From NCBI RefSeq assembly GCF_007489285.1, contig NZ_VLIY01000004.1:245191-309190 (forward strand): a stretch of 64,000 bases of DNA. Direction: 5' to 3'. Each line of letters begins with the position of its first letter. The first letter of the stretch is position 1. Below the pieces are notes generated by a model. The model was not told where the DNA came from. It saw nothing but the letters and a program-made list of their open reading frames with translations, and searched no databases. Shown one piece after another: positions 27,166-35,945 of this stretch. Made by a program: the position numbers and the translations under genes. The stretch comes from Skermania sp. ID1734. GTDB lineage: Bacteria; Actinomycetota; Actinomycetes; Mycobacteriales; Mycobacteriaceae.

Positions 27166-27815
27166 CCCATCGGATCGTCTGGCCGGGGGCTGACGTCGGC
27201 TTCGAACGGCGGCGTGTGCAGACCCCACCGGGTGCAGCGCCAACCCGTAGCCGTCGGCTCGAGCTCGATGGTCTGGGTGTTGTCCAGGTGGTTACTGGCC
27301 GCGAACTGCCCCGGGACCGCCGCAAGATAGCGACTCACCAACCGAATCGCTGCGCCGTGGCTCACCACCACAACGTTGCCGCGGTCGGTGTCGAGGTACT
27401 TTGCGCGCAGCTCGCCGACAACCGGTAAAAACCGATCAAGCACTTCCTGTCCGGATTCCCCGCCCGGCAACCGCGCGTCCAGATCACCGAGGTGCCAGGC
27501 CCCAAACACCGCCTTGAGCGCCTCATGCGCGTCATCGTCGGCGCGATCCTCGTAGTCGCCCGCCTGAGCCTCGTGCAGGCCGTCGAGAACCTGCGTCTCG
27601 ACTCCGGTCACCGCCTCGATGTGGCTCGCCGTCTGCTGTGCACGTAACGCACGAGACGCGATCACCGCCGCCGGCGGCACCGTCAGACCGCGCGCGAACG
27701 CTTGCGCCTGCTCCACGCCGCGCGACGTCAACGGAGCCCCCGGCAGCCTGGTGTCGAGTCGCCGGGCCACGTTGCCTTCGGTCTCACCGTGCCGCACCAG
27801 AAAGAGAGTGCTCAT
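27162..27815 (-). CDS. Histidine phosphatase (phosphoglycerate-mutase-like)
   Basis: 217 residues. The phosphatase signature LVRHGETEGN at the N-terminus (His is the phospho-acceptor), SRALRAQQTAS, GLHEAQAGDYEDR (acid), and VVVSHGAAIRL with the second His. It acts on small phospho-molecules; the substrate is unsettled (Rv3837c position in the conserved order). The ATG at 27815 is used; the frame reads on to 27869 through repeat DNA. Confidence 0.87.
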   Translation of the reverse strand: MSTLFLVRHGETEGNVARRLDTRLPGAPLTSRGVEQAQAFARGLTVPPAAVIASRALRAQQTASHIEAVTGVETQVLDGLHEAQAGDYEDRADDDAHEALKAVFGAWHLGDLDARLPGGESGQEVLDRFLPVVGELRAKYLDTDRGNVVVVSHGAAIRLVSRYLAAVPGQFAASNHLDNTQTIELEPTATGWRCTRWGLHTPPFEADVSPRPDDPMG

Positions 27816-27972
27816 GGCTCGGCTCCCGCTCGCTCCGGCAGCCGTCCCGCCTGCGCCCCTGCGCGCCACCCCAGCCGTGCGTGTTTCTTCACCGCCCGCG
27901 GTGAAATTTCACGCACGGGGGGTGCGATCCTCACCGCCTCGGTGCTCATCGCTCGGCTCCCGCTCGCTCCGG
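27808..27972. repeat. Direct repeat in the pheA-phosphatase gap
   Basis: A 31-bp unit, GTGCTCAT(G/C)GCTCGGCTCC..., is present at 27808-27838 and 27942-27972 with one mismatch. The first copy covers the phosphatase start codon, so the second resembles a duplicated start region. GCGATCCTCAC also recurs at 27924 and 27992. The 216-bp gap holds no gene. Confidence 0.6.
27875..27918. terminator. Compound hairpin downstream of pheA
   Basis: Outer arms CCGTGCGTG (27875-27883) and CACGCACGG (27910-27918) enclose an inner perfect stem TTCACCGC/GCGGTGAA with a 2-nt loop. Short AT-rich bulges separate the stems. It lies about 110 bp past the pheA stop, between the two repeat copies; a terminator or RNA structure is likely. 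Confidence 0.55.
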
Positions 27973-28031
27973 TCCTCGCGCCTGCGGCGCTGCGATCCTC
28001 ACTCGCTTCGCCTCGGTAGTCATGGCTCGGT

Positions 28032-28946
28032 TCACGGCTCGGCGTTCCCTTTACGCAGGTCCGCCAGCCAGCTCGCGGCTTCGTCATCCGACGGCGGCGG
28101 CGTCCCGATCGGGGCCGACGCCGGCCACGACCCGAGGTAGCGAATCGACGATGTCCGCCACAACGCCTTCAGCGCTTCGGCCACCAGCGGATCCTCGATG
28201 TGTCCCACGCAGTCGATGTAAAACCGATAGGTCCCCATGCCCGTCCGCGTTGGCCGCGACTCGATCCGCGTGAGATCGATTCCGCGCGTGGAGAATTCGC
28301 CAAAGGCGCGCATCAGCGCGCCTGGTTCGTTCGTCAGCTCGAGAACGACACCCGTGCGGTCGGCGCCGGTTGGCGCGGGAGCGGTTGTGGGTCCGGTGAC
28401 CAAAACGAATCGGGTCCGGGCGCCCTCGTAATCGGCGACCCCGTCGGCCAACGCGGCCAAGCCGAGCCGTTCGGCGGCCAGTCCCGTCGAGACGGCGGCA
28501 TCCGCCAAGCCGTTGGCCACGTCCTCCGCGGCAGCGGCGTTGGACGCAGCTACCTGCACCTGCGCATCGGGCAGGTGCTCCGCCAACCACATTCGCACCT
28601 GCGCCGCCGCGACCGGGTACGCCCGCACGGTTCGCACGTCCCCCAACGCCACCCCCGGCCGGGCGACGATGGTGAACGCGACCTCGAGTTCACATTCGGC
28701 GATGATCTGCAACCGCGGTCCCACCGCGAGTGCGTCGAGCGTGGACGGGATCGAACCCTCCACCGAGCTTTCGATAGGAACCACGGCCCCGTCGACGGAT
28801 CCGGCGCGCACGAGTTCGAGCGCGGCCGGTTGGCTCTGCGCGGCAACGCGTTCGACGGCACCGGCGAAGAGTCCGGAATCCTCGAACTTCGCCAGCGCCA
28901 TCTCGGTGAATGTTCCGGGCGGACCGAAATAGGCGATGCGCTGCAC
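28032..28946 (-). CDS. pheA: Prephenate dehydratase
   Basis: 304 residues. The prephenate dehydratase domain shows IAYFGPPGTFTEMAL, VVPIESSVEGSIP, and the TRF motif (ARTRFVLV). The C-terminal ACT domain carries GALMRAFGEFSTRGIDLTRI and ESRPTR, where phenylalanine binds for feedback control. It converts prephenate to phenylpyruvate. The GTG at 28946 matches the normal start (VQRIAYFG). It is divergent, by 79 bp, from an amino-acid permease gene. Confidence 0.95.
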   Translation of the reverse strand: MQRIAYFGPPGTFTEMALAKFEDSGLFAGAVERVAAQSQPAALELVRAGSVDGAVVPIESSVEGSIPSTLDALAVGPRLQIIAECELEVAFTIVARPGVALGDVRTVRAYPVAAAQVRMWLAEHLPDAQVQVAASNAAAAEDVANGLADAAVSTGLAAERLGLAALADGVADYEGARTRFVLVTGPTTAPAPTGADRTGVVLELTNEPGALMRAFGEFSTRGIDLTRIESRPTRTGMGTYRFYIDCVGHIEDPLVAEALKALWRTSSIRYLGSWPASAPIGTPPPSDDEAASWLADLRKGNAEP

Positions 28947-29025
28947 GAAATCGAGATTAACGGTTACCGGCGGAAACCAGCGACGCAATGTGCGCGCGCG
29001 GTGACAGTGCTGGTTAGCATTGCCC

Positions 29026-30453
29026 ATGCCGATCGAACCAGCCACCGAACCCGCGCCCGTGCAGGCCGACGCCGCCATCGACGAGGGCTACTCGCGCGGG
29101 CTAAACGCCCGGACCGTCCAGATGATCGCCATCGGCGGCGCGATCGGCACCGGATTGTTCTACGGCTCCGGCGGTGCGATCGAGAAGGCCGGGCCCGCGC
29201 TGATCCTCGCCTATGCGGTTGCCGGCGCAGCGATCTTCGTCATCATGCGGGCGCTGGGCGAACTGCTGATCTACCGCCCGGTGACCGGCAGCATCTCGGA
29301 ATACGCCGAGGAGTTCCTCGGTCCGTTCATGGGTTTCCTTGGCGGCTGGACGTATTGGGCGGTGTGGACCACCACCTGCATGGCCGAGATCACCGTGGCG
29401 GGCAAGTACGTCAACTACTGGTGGCCCTCGATTCCCGGCTGGCTGACGGCGCTGGTTGTGCTGACCGTGCTGTTCTGCGCCAACCTGATCTCGGTGCGAA
29501 TCTTCGGTGAGGCTGAGTTCTACTTCTCGCTGATCAAGGTCACTGCGATCGTCGGCATGATCGTCATCGGCATCGCGGTTCTGCTCCCAATCGCGGGTAT
29601 CGGTCCCGAGACCGGCCCGTCGGTCACCAACCTGTGGAACGACGGCGGATTCTTTTCAACGGGCTTTTCCAGCGCGTTGCTGAGCTTGCAGATCGTGATG
29701 TTCGCCTATGTCGGCGTCGAGCTTGTCGGGGTGACGGCCGGTGAGGCGGAGAATCCGAAAGCGACGCTACGCAAGGCCATCAACACCCTCCCGTTCCGCA
29801 TCGGGTTGTTTTACGTCGGCGCGCTGCTGGTGATTCTGACCGTGCGCGGATGGCGCAACTTCCACGCCGGCCACAGCCCGTTCGTCGATGTGTTCGGCTA
29901 CATCGGCATCCCCGCGGCGGCGGGAATCGTCAACTTCATTCTGCTCACGGCGGCGCTGTCGTCGTGCAACTCCGGCATCTATTCGACGGGCCGGATGCTG
30001 CGCAGCCTGTCGCAACGTGGCGACGGACCGCCGGCCATGGCGTCGCTGAGTTCGCGTTCTGTGCCGTGGGTCGGCATTTCGATTTCCGCGGCGGCCATGG
30101 TGATCGGCGTGCTCGTCAACGTCGTCTCCCCGGACAAGGCGTTCGCCTACATCACGTCGGTGTCGACCATCGGCATCATCTTCGTCTGGGGCTCGATCAT
30201 GGTTTGCCACGCGGTGTACCGGCGCCGGGTGCGCGCCGGCGATCTGCCGGCCTCCGACTACCGCCTGCCGGGTGCGCCGTACACGACGGCGTTGACGCTC
30301 GCGTTCCTGGCGCTGGTGGTGGTGTTGCTGTTCTTCAGCGATGACGGACGCGTCGCCGTGGTCGTCGGGGTGGTGTGGTTCGCGGGCGCGAGTGCGGCCT
30401 ACTTCCTGCGGGCCCGGGCGCGCGAGCGTTACTCCGACTCGTCGTCGAGGTGA
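29026..30453 (+). CDS. APC-family amino-acid permease (AroP/GabP/CycA type)
   Basis: 475 residues with 12 predicted helices. Family signatures: IAIGGAIGTGLFYGSGGAI at helix 1, the LLIYRPVTGSISEYAEE block after helix 2, FAYVGVELVGVTAGEAENP, and SGIYSTGRMLRSLSQRGDGP. This subfamily takes up amino acids with H+. Being divergent from pheA suggests an aromatic substrate, but that is inference. The 3' end overlaps the convergent MgtC-like gene by 25 bp. Confidence 0.88.
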   Translation: MPIEPATEPAPVQADAAIDEGYSRGLNARTVQMIAIGGAIGTGLFYGSGGAIEKAGPALILAYAVAGAAIFVIMRALGELLIYRPVTGSISEYAEEFLGPFMGFLGGWTYWAVWTTTCMAEITVAGKYVNYWWPSIPGWLTALVVLTVLFCANLISVRIFGEAEFYFSLIKVTAIVGMIVIGIAVLLPIAGIGPETGPSVTNLWNDGGFFSTGFSSALLSLQIVMFAYVGVELVGVTAGEAENPKATLRKAINTLPFRIGLFYVGALLVILTVRGWRNFHAGHSPFVDVFGYIGIPAAAGIVNFILLTAALSSCNSGIYSTGRMLRSLSQRGDGPPAMASLSSRSVPWVGISISAAAMVIGVLVNVVSPDKAFAYITSVSTIGIIFVWGSIMVCHAVYRRRVRAGDLPASDYRLPGAPYTTALTLAFLALVVVLLFFSDDGRVAVVVGVVWFAGASAAYFLRARARERYSDSSSR

Positions 30454-31178
30454 TCGACGGCGTTCACGCCGTTCAGTCCGGCAAGGATCCGAGCGGCGTC
30501 CTGGACGCCGGTTCCGGTCAGTTTCATCGTCACGCCGACATGACCCGGTCCAGCAGCATGTGGCTCGGCCATGTCGAGCGCGCCGCCGGCGGGGTCGGCG
30601 ATCAACGAGTTGAGTGACCACCCCCGCGCCCCGCAGGTGTTCATGATTTCGCGCAGGACTCCCTTGCCGTCCTCGTAGGTCACGTGCAGGCGCACGGAGC
30701 CGCGAATTCTTGCCGGAAACTTCCGGACCAGCGGAGCGAAGCCCAAGACGATCACGAAGTGCAGCACGGTGACCACGATGGCCAGCAGAATCAGACCGGC
30801 GCCCGCGGCCATGCCGATCGCGGCGGTCTCCCACACGGCCGCCGCGGTGGTCAGTCCGTGCACGGTTCCCTGGCGAGTGATGATCAACCCGGCGCCGAGA
30901 AAGCCCACACCGGAAACGATCTGCGCAGCGACACGCGACGGGTCGAGCTCGACGTCTCCGACGTGCAGGACATCGCTGAAGCCGTACTTGCTGACCAGCA
31001 GGATCAGCGCCGCCGAGGTGCCGACGATTGTCTGTGTCCGCAGCCCGGCACTTTTGCTGCGTAGCTCGCGTTCGAGACCGATCAGCGCCGAGAGTCCGAA
31101 CGCCGCCAGCAGTTCGATCAGCTGGCGGACGCCCTGTCCGGATCCGTTGAGCAGTCCGGTGGTCTCGGCGAGAGTCAC
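30429..31178 (-). CDS. MgtC/SapB-family membrane protein
   Basis: 249 residues. Helices 1-5 include LIGLERELRSKSAGLRTQ and GVGFLGAGLIITRQGTVHGLTTAA, the MgtC signature. The C-terminal ~90 residues form an ACT-like cytoplasmic domain (SVRLHVTYEDGKGVLREIM). MgtC proteins aid survival at low Mg2+ and bind F1Fo ATPase in pathogens (established for Salmonella MgtC). The GTG start overlaps the upstream TGA by 4 bp (GTGA), so it is cotranscribed with the oxidase gene. Confidence 0.88.
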   Translation of the reverse strand: MTLAETTGLLNGSGQGVRQLIELLAAFGLSALIGLERELRSKSAGLRTQTIVGTSAALILLVSKYGFSDVLHVGDVELDPSRVAAQIVSGVGFLGAGLIITRQGTVHGLTTAAAVWETAAIGMAAGAGLILLAIVVTVLHFVIVLGFAPLVRKFPARIRGSVRLHVTYEDGKGVLREIMNTCGARGWSLNSLIADPAGGALDMAEPHAAGPGHVGVTMKLTGTGVQDAARILAGLNGVNAVDHLDDESE

Positions 31179-32350
31179 GCGGGTTCCAGCGATTCCGGGG
31201 TGAGCTCACGGTGGCTGGCGTACCCGGAGAGCGCGAGGGTGAGGTCGAGTTCGGCAAGCAGCGACCGGAGCACATGCTCGACCCCGGCCTGGCCCGCGAG
31301 CGCGAGCCCGTACAGGAACGGCCGTCCGATCAGCACCGCTTGCGCGCCGAGCGCCAGCGCCTTGAACACGTCTGCGCCTGTGCGGACGCCGCTGTCAAAC
31401 AGGACGGTGAGGTGGTCGCCGACCGCCGCGGCAATGGCCGGTAGCGCGGCGAGCGAGGCCCGGGCGCCATCGACCTGTCGGCCGCCATGGTTGGACACGA
31501 CAATTCCGTCCATGCCGTGCTCGACGGCCAATTCCGCGTCCGCGACCGAGCAGATGCCTTTCAGCACGATCGGCCCGTCCCAGTTCGCGCGCAGAAAGCC
31601 CAGCTGCGACCAGCTGAGACCCGGGTTGGGGAACATTTGCGCCCAGTGCATCGCCGCGGCGATCGGGTCGTCTTCGACCGGCTTGGCGAGGCCCGCCTGA
31701 AACGCCGGGTCGGTCAGGTAGTTGGCGATCCCCTGCCCGACCAGGAACGGCAAGAAGCCGCGGTCCAGGTCCTTGGGCCGCCAGCCCAACAGCGTGGTGT
31801 CCAGTGTCAACACCAGTGCCGAGTACCCGTTCTCGCGGGCCCGCTGCAGGAAACTCAGGCAGACGGATTCATCGGTCGGCCAATAGAGTTGATACCAGCG
31901 CGGGGCTTCGCCAGCCGCCTCGGCGACCTGCTCGAACGAATGCGCCGCTTGCGTCGAGTGGATGTACGGCAGTTCCAGCGCGGCGGCCGCACGAGCCGAG
32001 GCCAGTTCGCCTTCCGGGTGCGCCAGGGTCTGCACCCCGACGGGAGCCAGCATGATCGGCGCCGGCATCGTCGTCCCGAGGATCGTGCACGACAGGTCGC
32101 GCTGTGGCGCGCCACGCAGCATCCGCGGCACGATCCGCCAGTCGTCGAAGGCCTCCCGGTTCGCGCGCGCGGTGGCGCCGCTGCCCGCGCTCGGCACGAT
32201 GTATCCCAGCGCCTCTTCCGAAAGCACCTGCGCCGCCTTGATTTCCAGGGCTGCGAGGTCGGTGGTCACCTCGGGTACAACGTTGCCGAACATGCCCTGG
32301 GCGTAGATGCCGAGTTGGTAGTCGCTGAAGTTGACCGGGCGTTCCGTCAT
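31175..32350 (-). CDS. FMN-dependent alpha-hydroxy-acid oxidase / lactate 2-monooxygenase family
   Basis: 391 residues with the family landmarks: MPAPIMLAPVGVQTLAHPEGE, YQLYWPTDE, ALVLTLDTTLLGWRPKDL, VLKGICSVADAE, VVSNHGGRQVDGA (the SNHGxRQ active-site block with catalytic His and Arg) and FDSGVRTGADVFKALALGA. The N-terminal FSDYQLGIYAQGMFG and the long insert after GWRP are typical of the lactate-monooxygenase branch. It likely oxidises a 2-hydroxy acid with O2. First gene of a two-gene unit with mgtC-like. Confidence 0.85.
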   Translation of the reverse strand: MTERPVNFSDYQLGIYAQGMFGNVVPEVTTDLAALEIKAAQVLSEEALGYIVPSAGSGATARANREAFDDWRIVPRMLRGAPQRDLSCTILGTTMPAPIMLAPVGVQTLAHPEGELASARAAAALELPYIHSTQAAHSFEQVAEAAGEAPRWYQLYWPTDESVCLSFLQRARENGYSALVLTLDTTLLGWRPKDLDRGFLPFLVGQGIANYLTDPAFQAGLAKPVEDDPIAAAMHWAQMFPNPGLSWSQLGFLRANWDGPIVLKGICSVADAELAVEHGMDGIVVSNHGGRQVDGARASLAALPAIAAAVGDHLTVLFDSGVRTGADVFKALALGAQAVLIGRPFLYGLALAGQAGVEHVLRSLLAELDLTLALSGYASHRELTPESLEPA

Positions 32351-32476
32351 GAGTGGAGGTCCTTCGTGAGCATCGCAGCGGAGCAGCGGGCGGCGGGGCG
32401 GGACACTCGCAGAGCGGAGGGAAGGACCGCAACGGCAAGACTCATGAGCGCACGATACGTGGAGGTATCGCGCTGC

Positions 32477-32555
32477 GCGCGCAACTCAGCCAACGAAACT
32501 CCCGCTGTGCGACGGGATCCCGTCTCTGGAGGCGAGTCGTGTTGGCGCGGTCGCG
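32477..32555. repeat. Palindromic intergenic element, copy 2
   Basis: Shares with the element at 516-593 the core GACGGGATCCCGTC (here 32511-32524), the right flank GCGAGTCGTGTTGGCG, and an outer inverted repeat (GCGCGCAACT... / ...GGTCGCGC). It lies upstream of the iron-box promoter, between the oxidase gene and the DUF2470 gene. Confidence 0.6.
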
Positions 32556-32584
32556 CTCAGCCTTGCCCTCCCAGCACATGCGAG

Positions 32585-32603
32585 TTAGTTTAGGATTACC
32601 TAA
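32585..32603 (+). promoter_or_regulatory. IdeR/DtxR-type iron box
   Basis: TTAGTTTAGGATTACCTAA matches the IdeR consensus TTAGGTTAGGCTAACCTAA at 16 of 19 positions and sits in a wider palindrome (32583-32609). It lies just before the GGAGG of the DUF2470 gene, so IdeR with Fe2+ should block its transcription. From memory, Rv3839, in the same position, belongs to the IdeR regulon. Confidence 0.78.
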
Positions 32604-32618
32604 CTAACTGGAGGTGTG

Positions 32619-33374
32619 ATGCCTGCCCTTGCCAAGCAACAACGACCTACCACCGAAGAGCGCGTTCGGACCGCGATCCTGCGCGCCCGCGACGCCCGAC
32701 TCGCAGTGCCTGGTCAGGACCCGGAACCGACCGTCGTGCACCATCTGCGTGCCGGCGATGTCGTCGTCGGCATTCCCACTGCGTCGCTGAACTTCATGCC
32801 CGGCACGGCAGCCGTCCTCGAACTCACCGATCAGACACCGCTGAACTTGCGCGAACCAGTTCGATCCCTGGTCTGGCTGCGCGGCGAACTGTTTCCACTC
32901 GGGTCGGCTGAACGCTCGGTCGCCGCAGACATCGCCGTCGAGAATCCCGACCCTGCGCTGCTCGACGTTGGGCGTTCCGTGACGCTGCTTCGCCTCATGC
33001 TCGACTCGGCGGTCGTTGCAGACTCCACGGGAGCCGAATCTGTCACACCGGCAAAGCTTTTCGCCGCCACCCCCGACCCGTTCTGGGAGTGCGAGACGGC
33101 ATGGCTGCAGCACCTCGACTCCGATCATGCCGACGTGATCGAGTTGCTTGCGCGCCGGCTGCCGCCGCAGCTTCGCGGCGGCTCGGTCCGGCCGCTGGCC
33201 ATCGACCGGTTCGGGCTGACATTGCGCGTGGAGAAATACGGGGAGGATTTCATGAGCGACGACCGCGACATTCGACTGCCCTTCAACGAGCCGGTCACCG
33301 ACGGCGAAGGCCTCAGTCGTGCGATCCGCATTCTGGTCGGCTGTCCATTCCTGAACGGGATGCGCCGAGGCTAG
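32619..33374 (+). CDS. DUF2470 (HugZ-like split-barrel) protein, iron-regulated (Rv3839-like)
   Basis: 251 residues. The N-terminal half has a split-barrel-like pattern; the C-terminal half has the DUF2470 segment (DPFWECETAWLQHLDSDHADVIELL, then PLAIDRFGLTLRVE and DIRLPFNEPVTD). Relatives bind or degrade haem in iron-scarce conditions, so a haem or iron role fits, but substrate is inference. An ATG at 32619 has GGAGG 4 bp upstream, preceded directly by the iron box. Confidence 0.83.
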   Translation: MPALAKQQRPTTEERVRTAILRARDARLAVPGQDPEPTVVHHLRAGDVVVGIPTASLNFMPGTAAVLELTDQTPLNLREPVRSLVWLRGELFPLGSAERSVAADIAVENPDPALLDVGRSVTLLRLMLDSAVVADSTGAESVTPAKLFAATPDPFWECETAWLQHLDSDHADVIELLARRLPPQLRGGSVRPLAIDRFGLTLRVEKYGEDFMSDDRDIRLPFNEPVTDGEGLSRAIRILVGCPFLNGMRRG

Positions 33375-33410
33375 ACCCGTTCGTTTGATTGGCCCGGCAC
33401 AATCGCTGCT

Positions 33411-34223
33411 GTGCCTTTCGACCGTCAACAGCTCGATGCCTGGCTGCGACCTGCGACGCCGGAGTCGGCCGCGACGCTGACGGAACCCGCCGCGCGGCGG
33501 ATGGCGTACGTGGAGATCTGGATAGTCTTGGCGGTCACCTTCGGCCTCAGCGGCCTCAGCTCCGCCTTGTCACTCACAGATTCGTTTCTCGCGGGCAATC
33601 TGGCCAGCCAGTCGGTGGCGCTGAATCCAACGAGATCCAACGTCTCGGCCATCGACTTTCTGTGGCAGTTGCTCAGCATCGTCCGGTTGTGCGCGTGGGC
33701 GGCGCTGGGTCTCTACCTGCTGTGGCGCATCGGATTCAGCCCACGCCGAGTCGGGCTGATCCGCGACCCGCGGAACTGGCCGCGCGGCCTGGTGCTGGCC
33801 GCGGTCATCGGTCTGCCGGGATTGGCGCTCTATCTCGTCGCGCACGCGTTGGGAATGAACCTCACCGTGATCGCGAGCGGTTTGACCGACCACTGGTGGC
33901 GGGTCCCCGTCTTGGTGCTCGCCGCGATCGCCAACGCAGTGGCCGAGGAAGTTCTGGTGGTCGCGTATTTGGTGACCAATCTGCGGCGACTCGGGTGGTC
34001 CGAGAATGGCTCGTTGGCGGCCTCTGCGGTGCTTCGCGGGAGCTATCACCTCTACCAGGGAATCGGCGGCGGTCTCGGCAACCTGGCCATGGGTCTGGTG
34101 TTCGGGCGTTATTGGCAGCGCCGAAATCGACTGTGGCCCCTCATCATTGCGCACGCCACGATCGACACGGTCGCCTACCTCGGCTACGCGTTCCTGCACG
34201 GTCACGTGTCCTGGTTGCCATAG
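33411..34223 (+). CDS. CPBP-family intramembrane protease-like protein
   Basis: 270 residues, about eight membrane helices. CPBP blocks: AVAEEVLVVAYLVTNLRRLGW (EE pair; the usual Arg of EExxxR is absent), RGSYHLYQGIGGGLGN, and LIIAHATIDTVAYLGYAF (H...D). CPBP proteins include prenyl-CAAX processing enzymes and bacteriocin-immunity proteins. The actinobacterial subgroup with EEVLVV-Y may use slightly different ligands. A GTG start is used. Confidence 0.8.
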   Translation: MPFDRQQLDAWLRPATPESAATLTEPAARRMAYVEIWIVLAVTFGLSGLSSALSLTDSFLAGNLASQSVALNPTRSNVSAIDFLWQLLSIVRLCAWAALGLYLLWRIGFSPRRVGLIRDPRNWPRGLVLAAVIGLPGLALYLVAHALGMNLTVIASGLTDHWWRVPVLVLAAIANAVAEEVLVVAYLVTNLRRLGWSENGSLAASAVLRGSYHLYQGIGGGLGNLAMGLVFGRYWQRRNRLWPLIIAHATIDTVAYLGYAFLHGHVSWLP

Positions 34224-34344
34224 TCAGAGCACCTGCGGTCACGACCCAGTTGTGCGCCGAATCGGCGAAAATCTGCAGTGTCTCGGCGAAAGTGGTCGCT
34301 CACCGCAACCGCAGCAGGACGAGGGATAGGTAGAGTCGTCCTCC

Positions 34345-35685
34345 GTGACCGGCGATCCACGCGGCGACAATCCCGCAGGCCAGGGACGTCCGCCGCAGCG
34401 ACCGCCGGGTCCCAGCGAGCGGCGGTTTCCGCCGCCTCCGCCACCCGACTACCAGCGTCGGCGGCCGCCCCCACCGCCGCCCGAGGGCACCCAGGTCATC
34501 CGCCGCGACGGCCGGCCCTACCCGTCGTCACCACCCCCACCGCAGGCGTGGTCACAGGCGCCGAGCCCGCCGATGACGCATCAGCCGCCGGTTCAGCACG
34601 CACCACCACAGCGACCCCAGCCGTATCGCGAACCCAGCCGACCTGGCGGCGCCGCACCGCCGCCCCGACGCGCGATCAATCGTCCGGCAGCGACCCCACC
34701 CCCGCCGTCGGCTCCGCCGCGGCCACGCCGCAAGCGCCACTGGGGCCGGCGCATCGGCCTGACACTTCTCGTGTTGCTGCTGCTTATCGGCGGCGGACTG
34801 TTCTACCTGGACCGCCAACTGCATCGAACCGACGCCCTGGCCGACTACCCGGACCGCGTCGGCGACACCCCGGGCACCAACTGGCTGCTGGTGGGCTCGG
34901 ACAGTCGCAACGACCTGAGCCCGCAAGAACAGCAAGACCTCGCGACCGGCGGCGATGTCGGTAATGCGCGTACCGACACGATCATCCTCATCCACATACC
35001 GAAGTCCGGCCGCGCCACGATGGTGAGCATCCCGCGCGACTCCTACGTGAGCATTCCGGGCAACGGCAAAGACAAGATCAACGCATCTTTCGCGATCGGC
35101 GGCGCACCACTGCTGGTACAGACACTCGAAACGGCGACCGGGTTGCACATCGACCACTACGCCGAGATCGGCTTCGGAGGTTTTGCCTCGGTGGTGGATG
35201 CGGTCGGCGGCCTCGACATGTGCCTGGACCAGCCGTTGAACGATCCGCTTGCCGGAATCAACTTGGCCGCCGGCTGCCAGCACCTCAACGGCGCGCAAGC
35301 GCTCGGTTACGTGCGCAGCCGGGCATTTGCCTCGGCCGACCTCGAGCGCATGCAGCATCAACGGCAATTCATGAGCGCGCTGCTCAAGAAGGTCTCGAGC
35401 GCCTCGACCTTGTTGAACCCCTTCCGGATTTTCCCGCTGCTCGGCGATGCCGCCAAGTCGCTGCAGGTCGACAACGGTGATCACATCTGGAATCTGCTGG
35501 CGCTCGCTTGGGCGATGCACGGCAGCATGATCACCACGACCGTGCCCATCGGTGGATTCGAGAACACTTCCGGTTCGGGGAACGTGCTGCTGTGGGACCG
35601 GCCGAAGGCCCAAGAATTCTTCTCCGACCTGGCCGCCGATCAACCGCTGCCGGCCGATCTGATCAGCTCGCAATCAGCCAACTGA
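34345..35685 (+). CDS. LytR-CpsA-Psr (LCP) family cell-wall ligase
   Basis: 446 residues. A Pro/Arg-rich cytoplasmic tail (~1-130), a membrane segment (LTLLVLLLLIGGGLFYL), then the LCP domain: GSDSRND, ARTDTIILIHI, SIPRDSYVSIPG, DKINASFAIGG, DVVGGLD-like (VVDAVGGLDMCLDQP) and LGYVRSR. LCP enzymes move glycopolymers such as arabinogalactan from a lipid carrier onto peptidoglycan. It lies in the Rv3840 position. A GTG start (34345) is used. No LytR_C tail domain. Confidence 0.88.
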   Translation: MTGDPRGDNPAGQGRPPQRPPGPSERRFPPPPPPDYQRRRPPPPPPEGTQVIRRDGRPYPSSPPPPQAWSQAPSPPMTHQPPVQHAPPQRPQPYREPSRPGGAAPPPRRAINRPAATPPPPSAPPRPRRKRHWGRRIGLTLLVLLLLIGGGLFYLDRQLHRTDALADYPDRVGDTPGTNWLLVGSDSRNDLSPQEQQDLATGGDVGNARTDTIILIHIPKSGRATMVSIPRDSYVSIPGNGKDKINASFAIGGAPLLVQTLETATGLHIDHYAEIGFGGFASVVDAVGGLDMCLDQPLNDPLAGINLAAGCQHLNGAQALGYVRSRAFASADLERMQHQRQFMSALLKKVSSASTLLNPFRIFPLLGDAAKSLQVDNGDHIWNLLALAWAMHGSMITTTVPIGGFENTSGSGNVLLWDRPKAQEFFSDLAADQPLPADLISSQSAN

Positions 35686-35743
35686 CCTGCACGTTTACCG
35701 ATTTGCCCGATAGGGTATTCGGTCGGCGACGAAAGGGGTGGCC

Positions 35744-35899
35744 ATGATTGTCGCCGGTGTGATTCTCTTGCTTCTTGGGTTCGTGTTCGGCGTTCCCGTG
35801 CTGTGGACGCTCGGCATCATTGCGCTCGTCATCGGGCTCGTGCTGCTGTTGCTGGGCTCGATCGGTCGGCCGGTTGCCGGGCGCAGGTACTACTACTAG
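35744..35899 (+). CDS. 51-residue two-helix membrane protein
   Basis: A short gene, MIVAGVILLLLGFVFGVPVL then TLGIIALVIGLVLLLLGSIG, ending RPVAGRRYYY. The ATG has GAAAGGGG 6-13 bp upstream and good codon use. It resembles the small DUF6131-type proteins found next to cell-wall genes in actinobacteria (recollection). It lies 58 bp after the LCP gene and before bfrB. Confidence 0.65.
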   Translation: MIVAGVILLLLGFVFGVPVLWTLGIIALVIGLVLLLLGSIGRPVAGRRYYY

Positions 35900-35945
35900 T
35901 TCCGCCGCTGAATCGGGCAATCTCGGCACCGCCGCTGGAGGGAGA

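Noticed and set aside
29767..31275. 502-codon minus-strand frame over the permease and MgtC genes
   Set aside because: Arg-rich shadow; both genes under it have strong family signatures.
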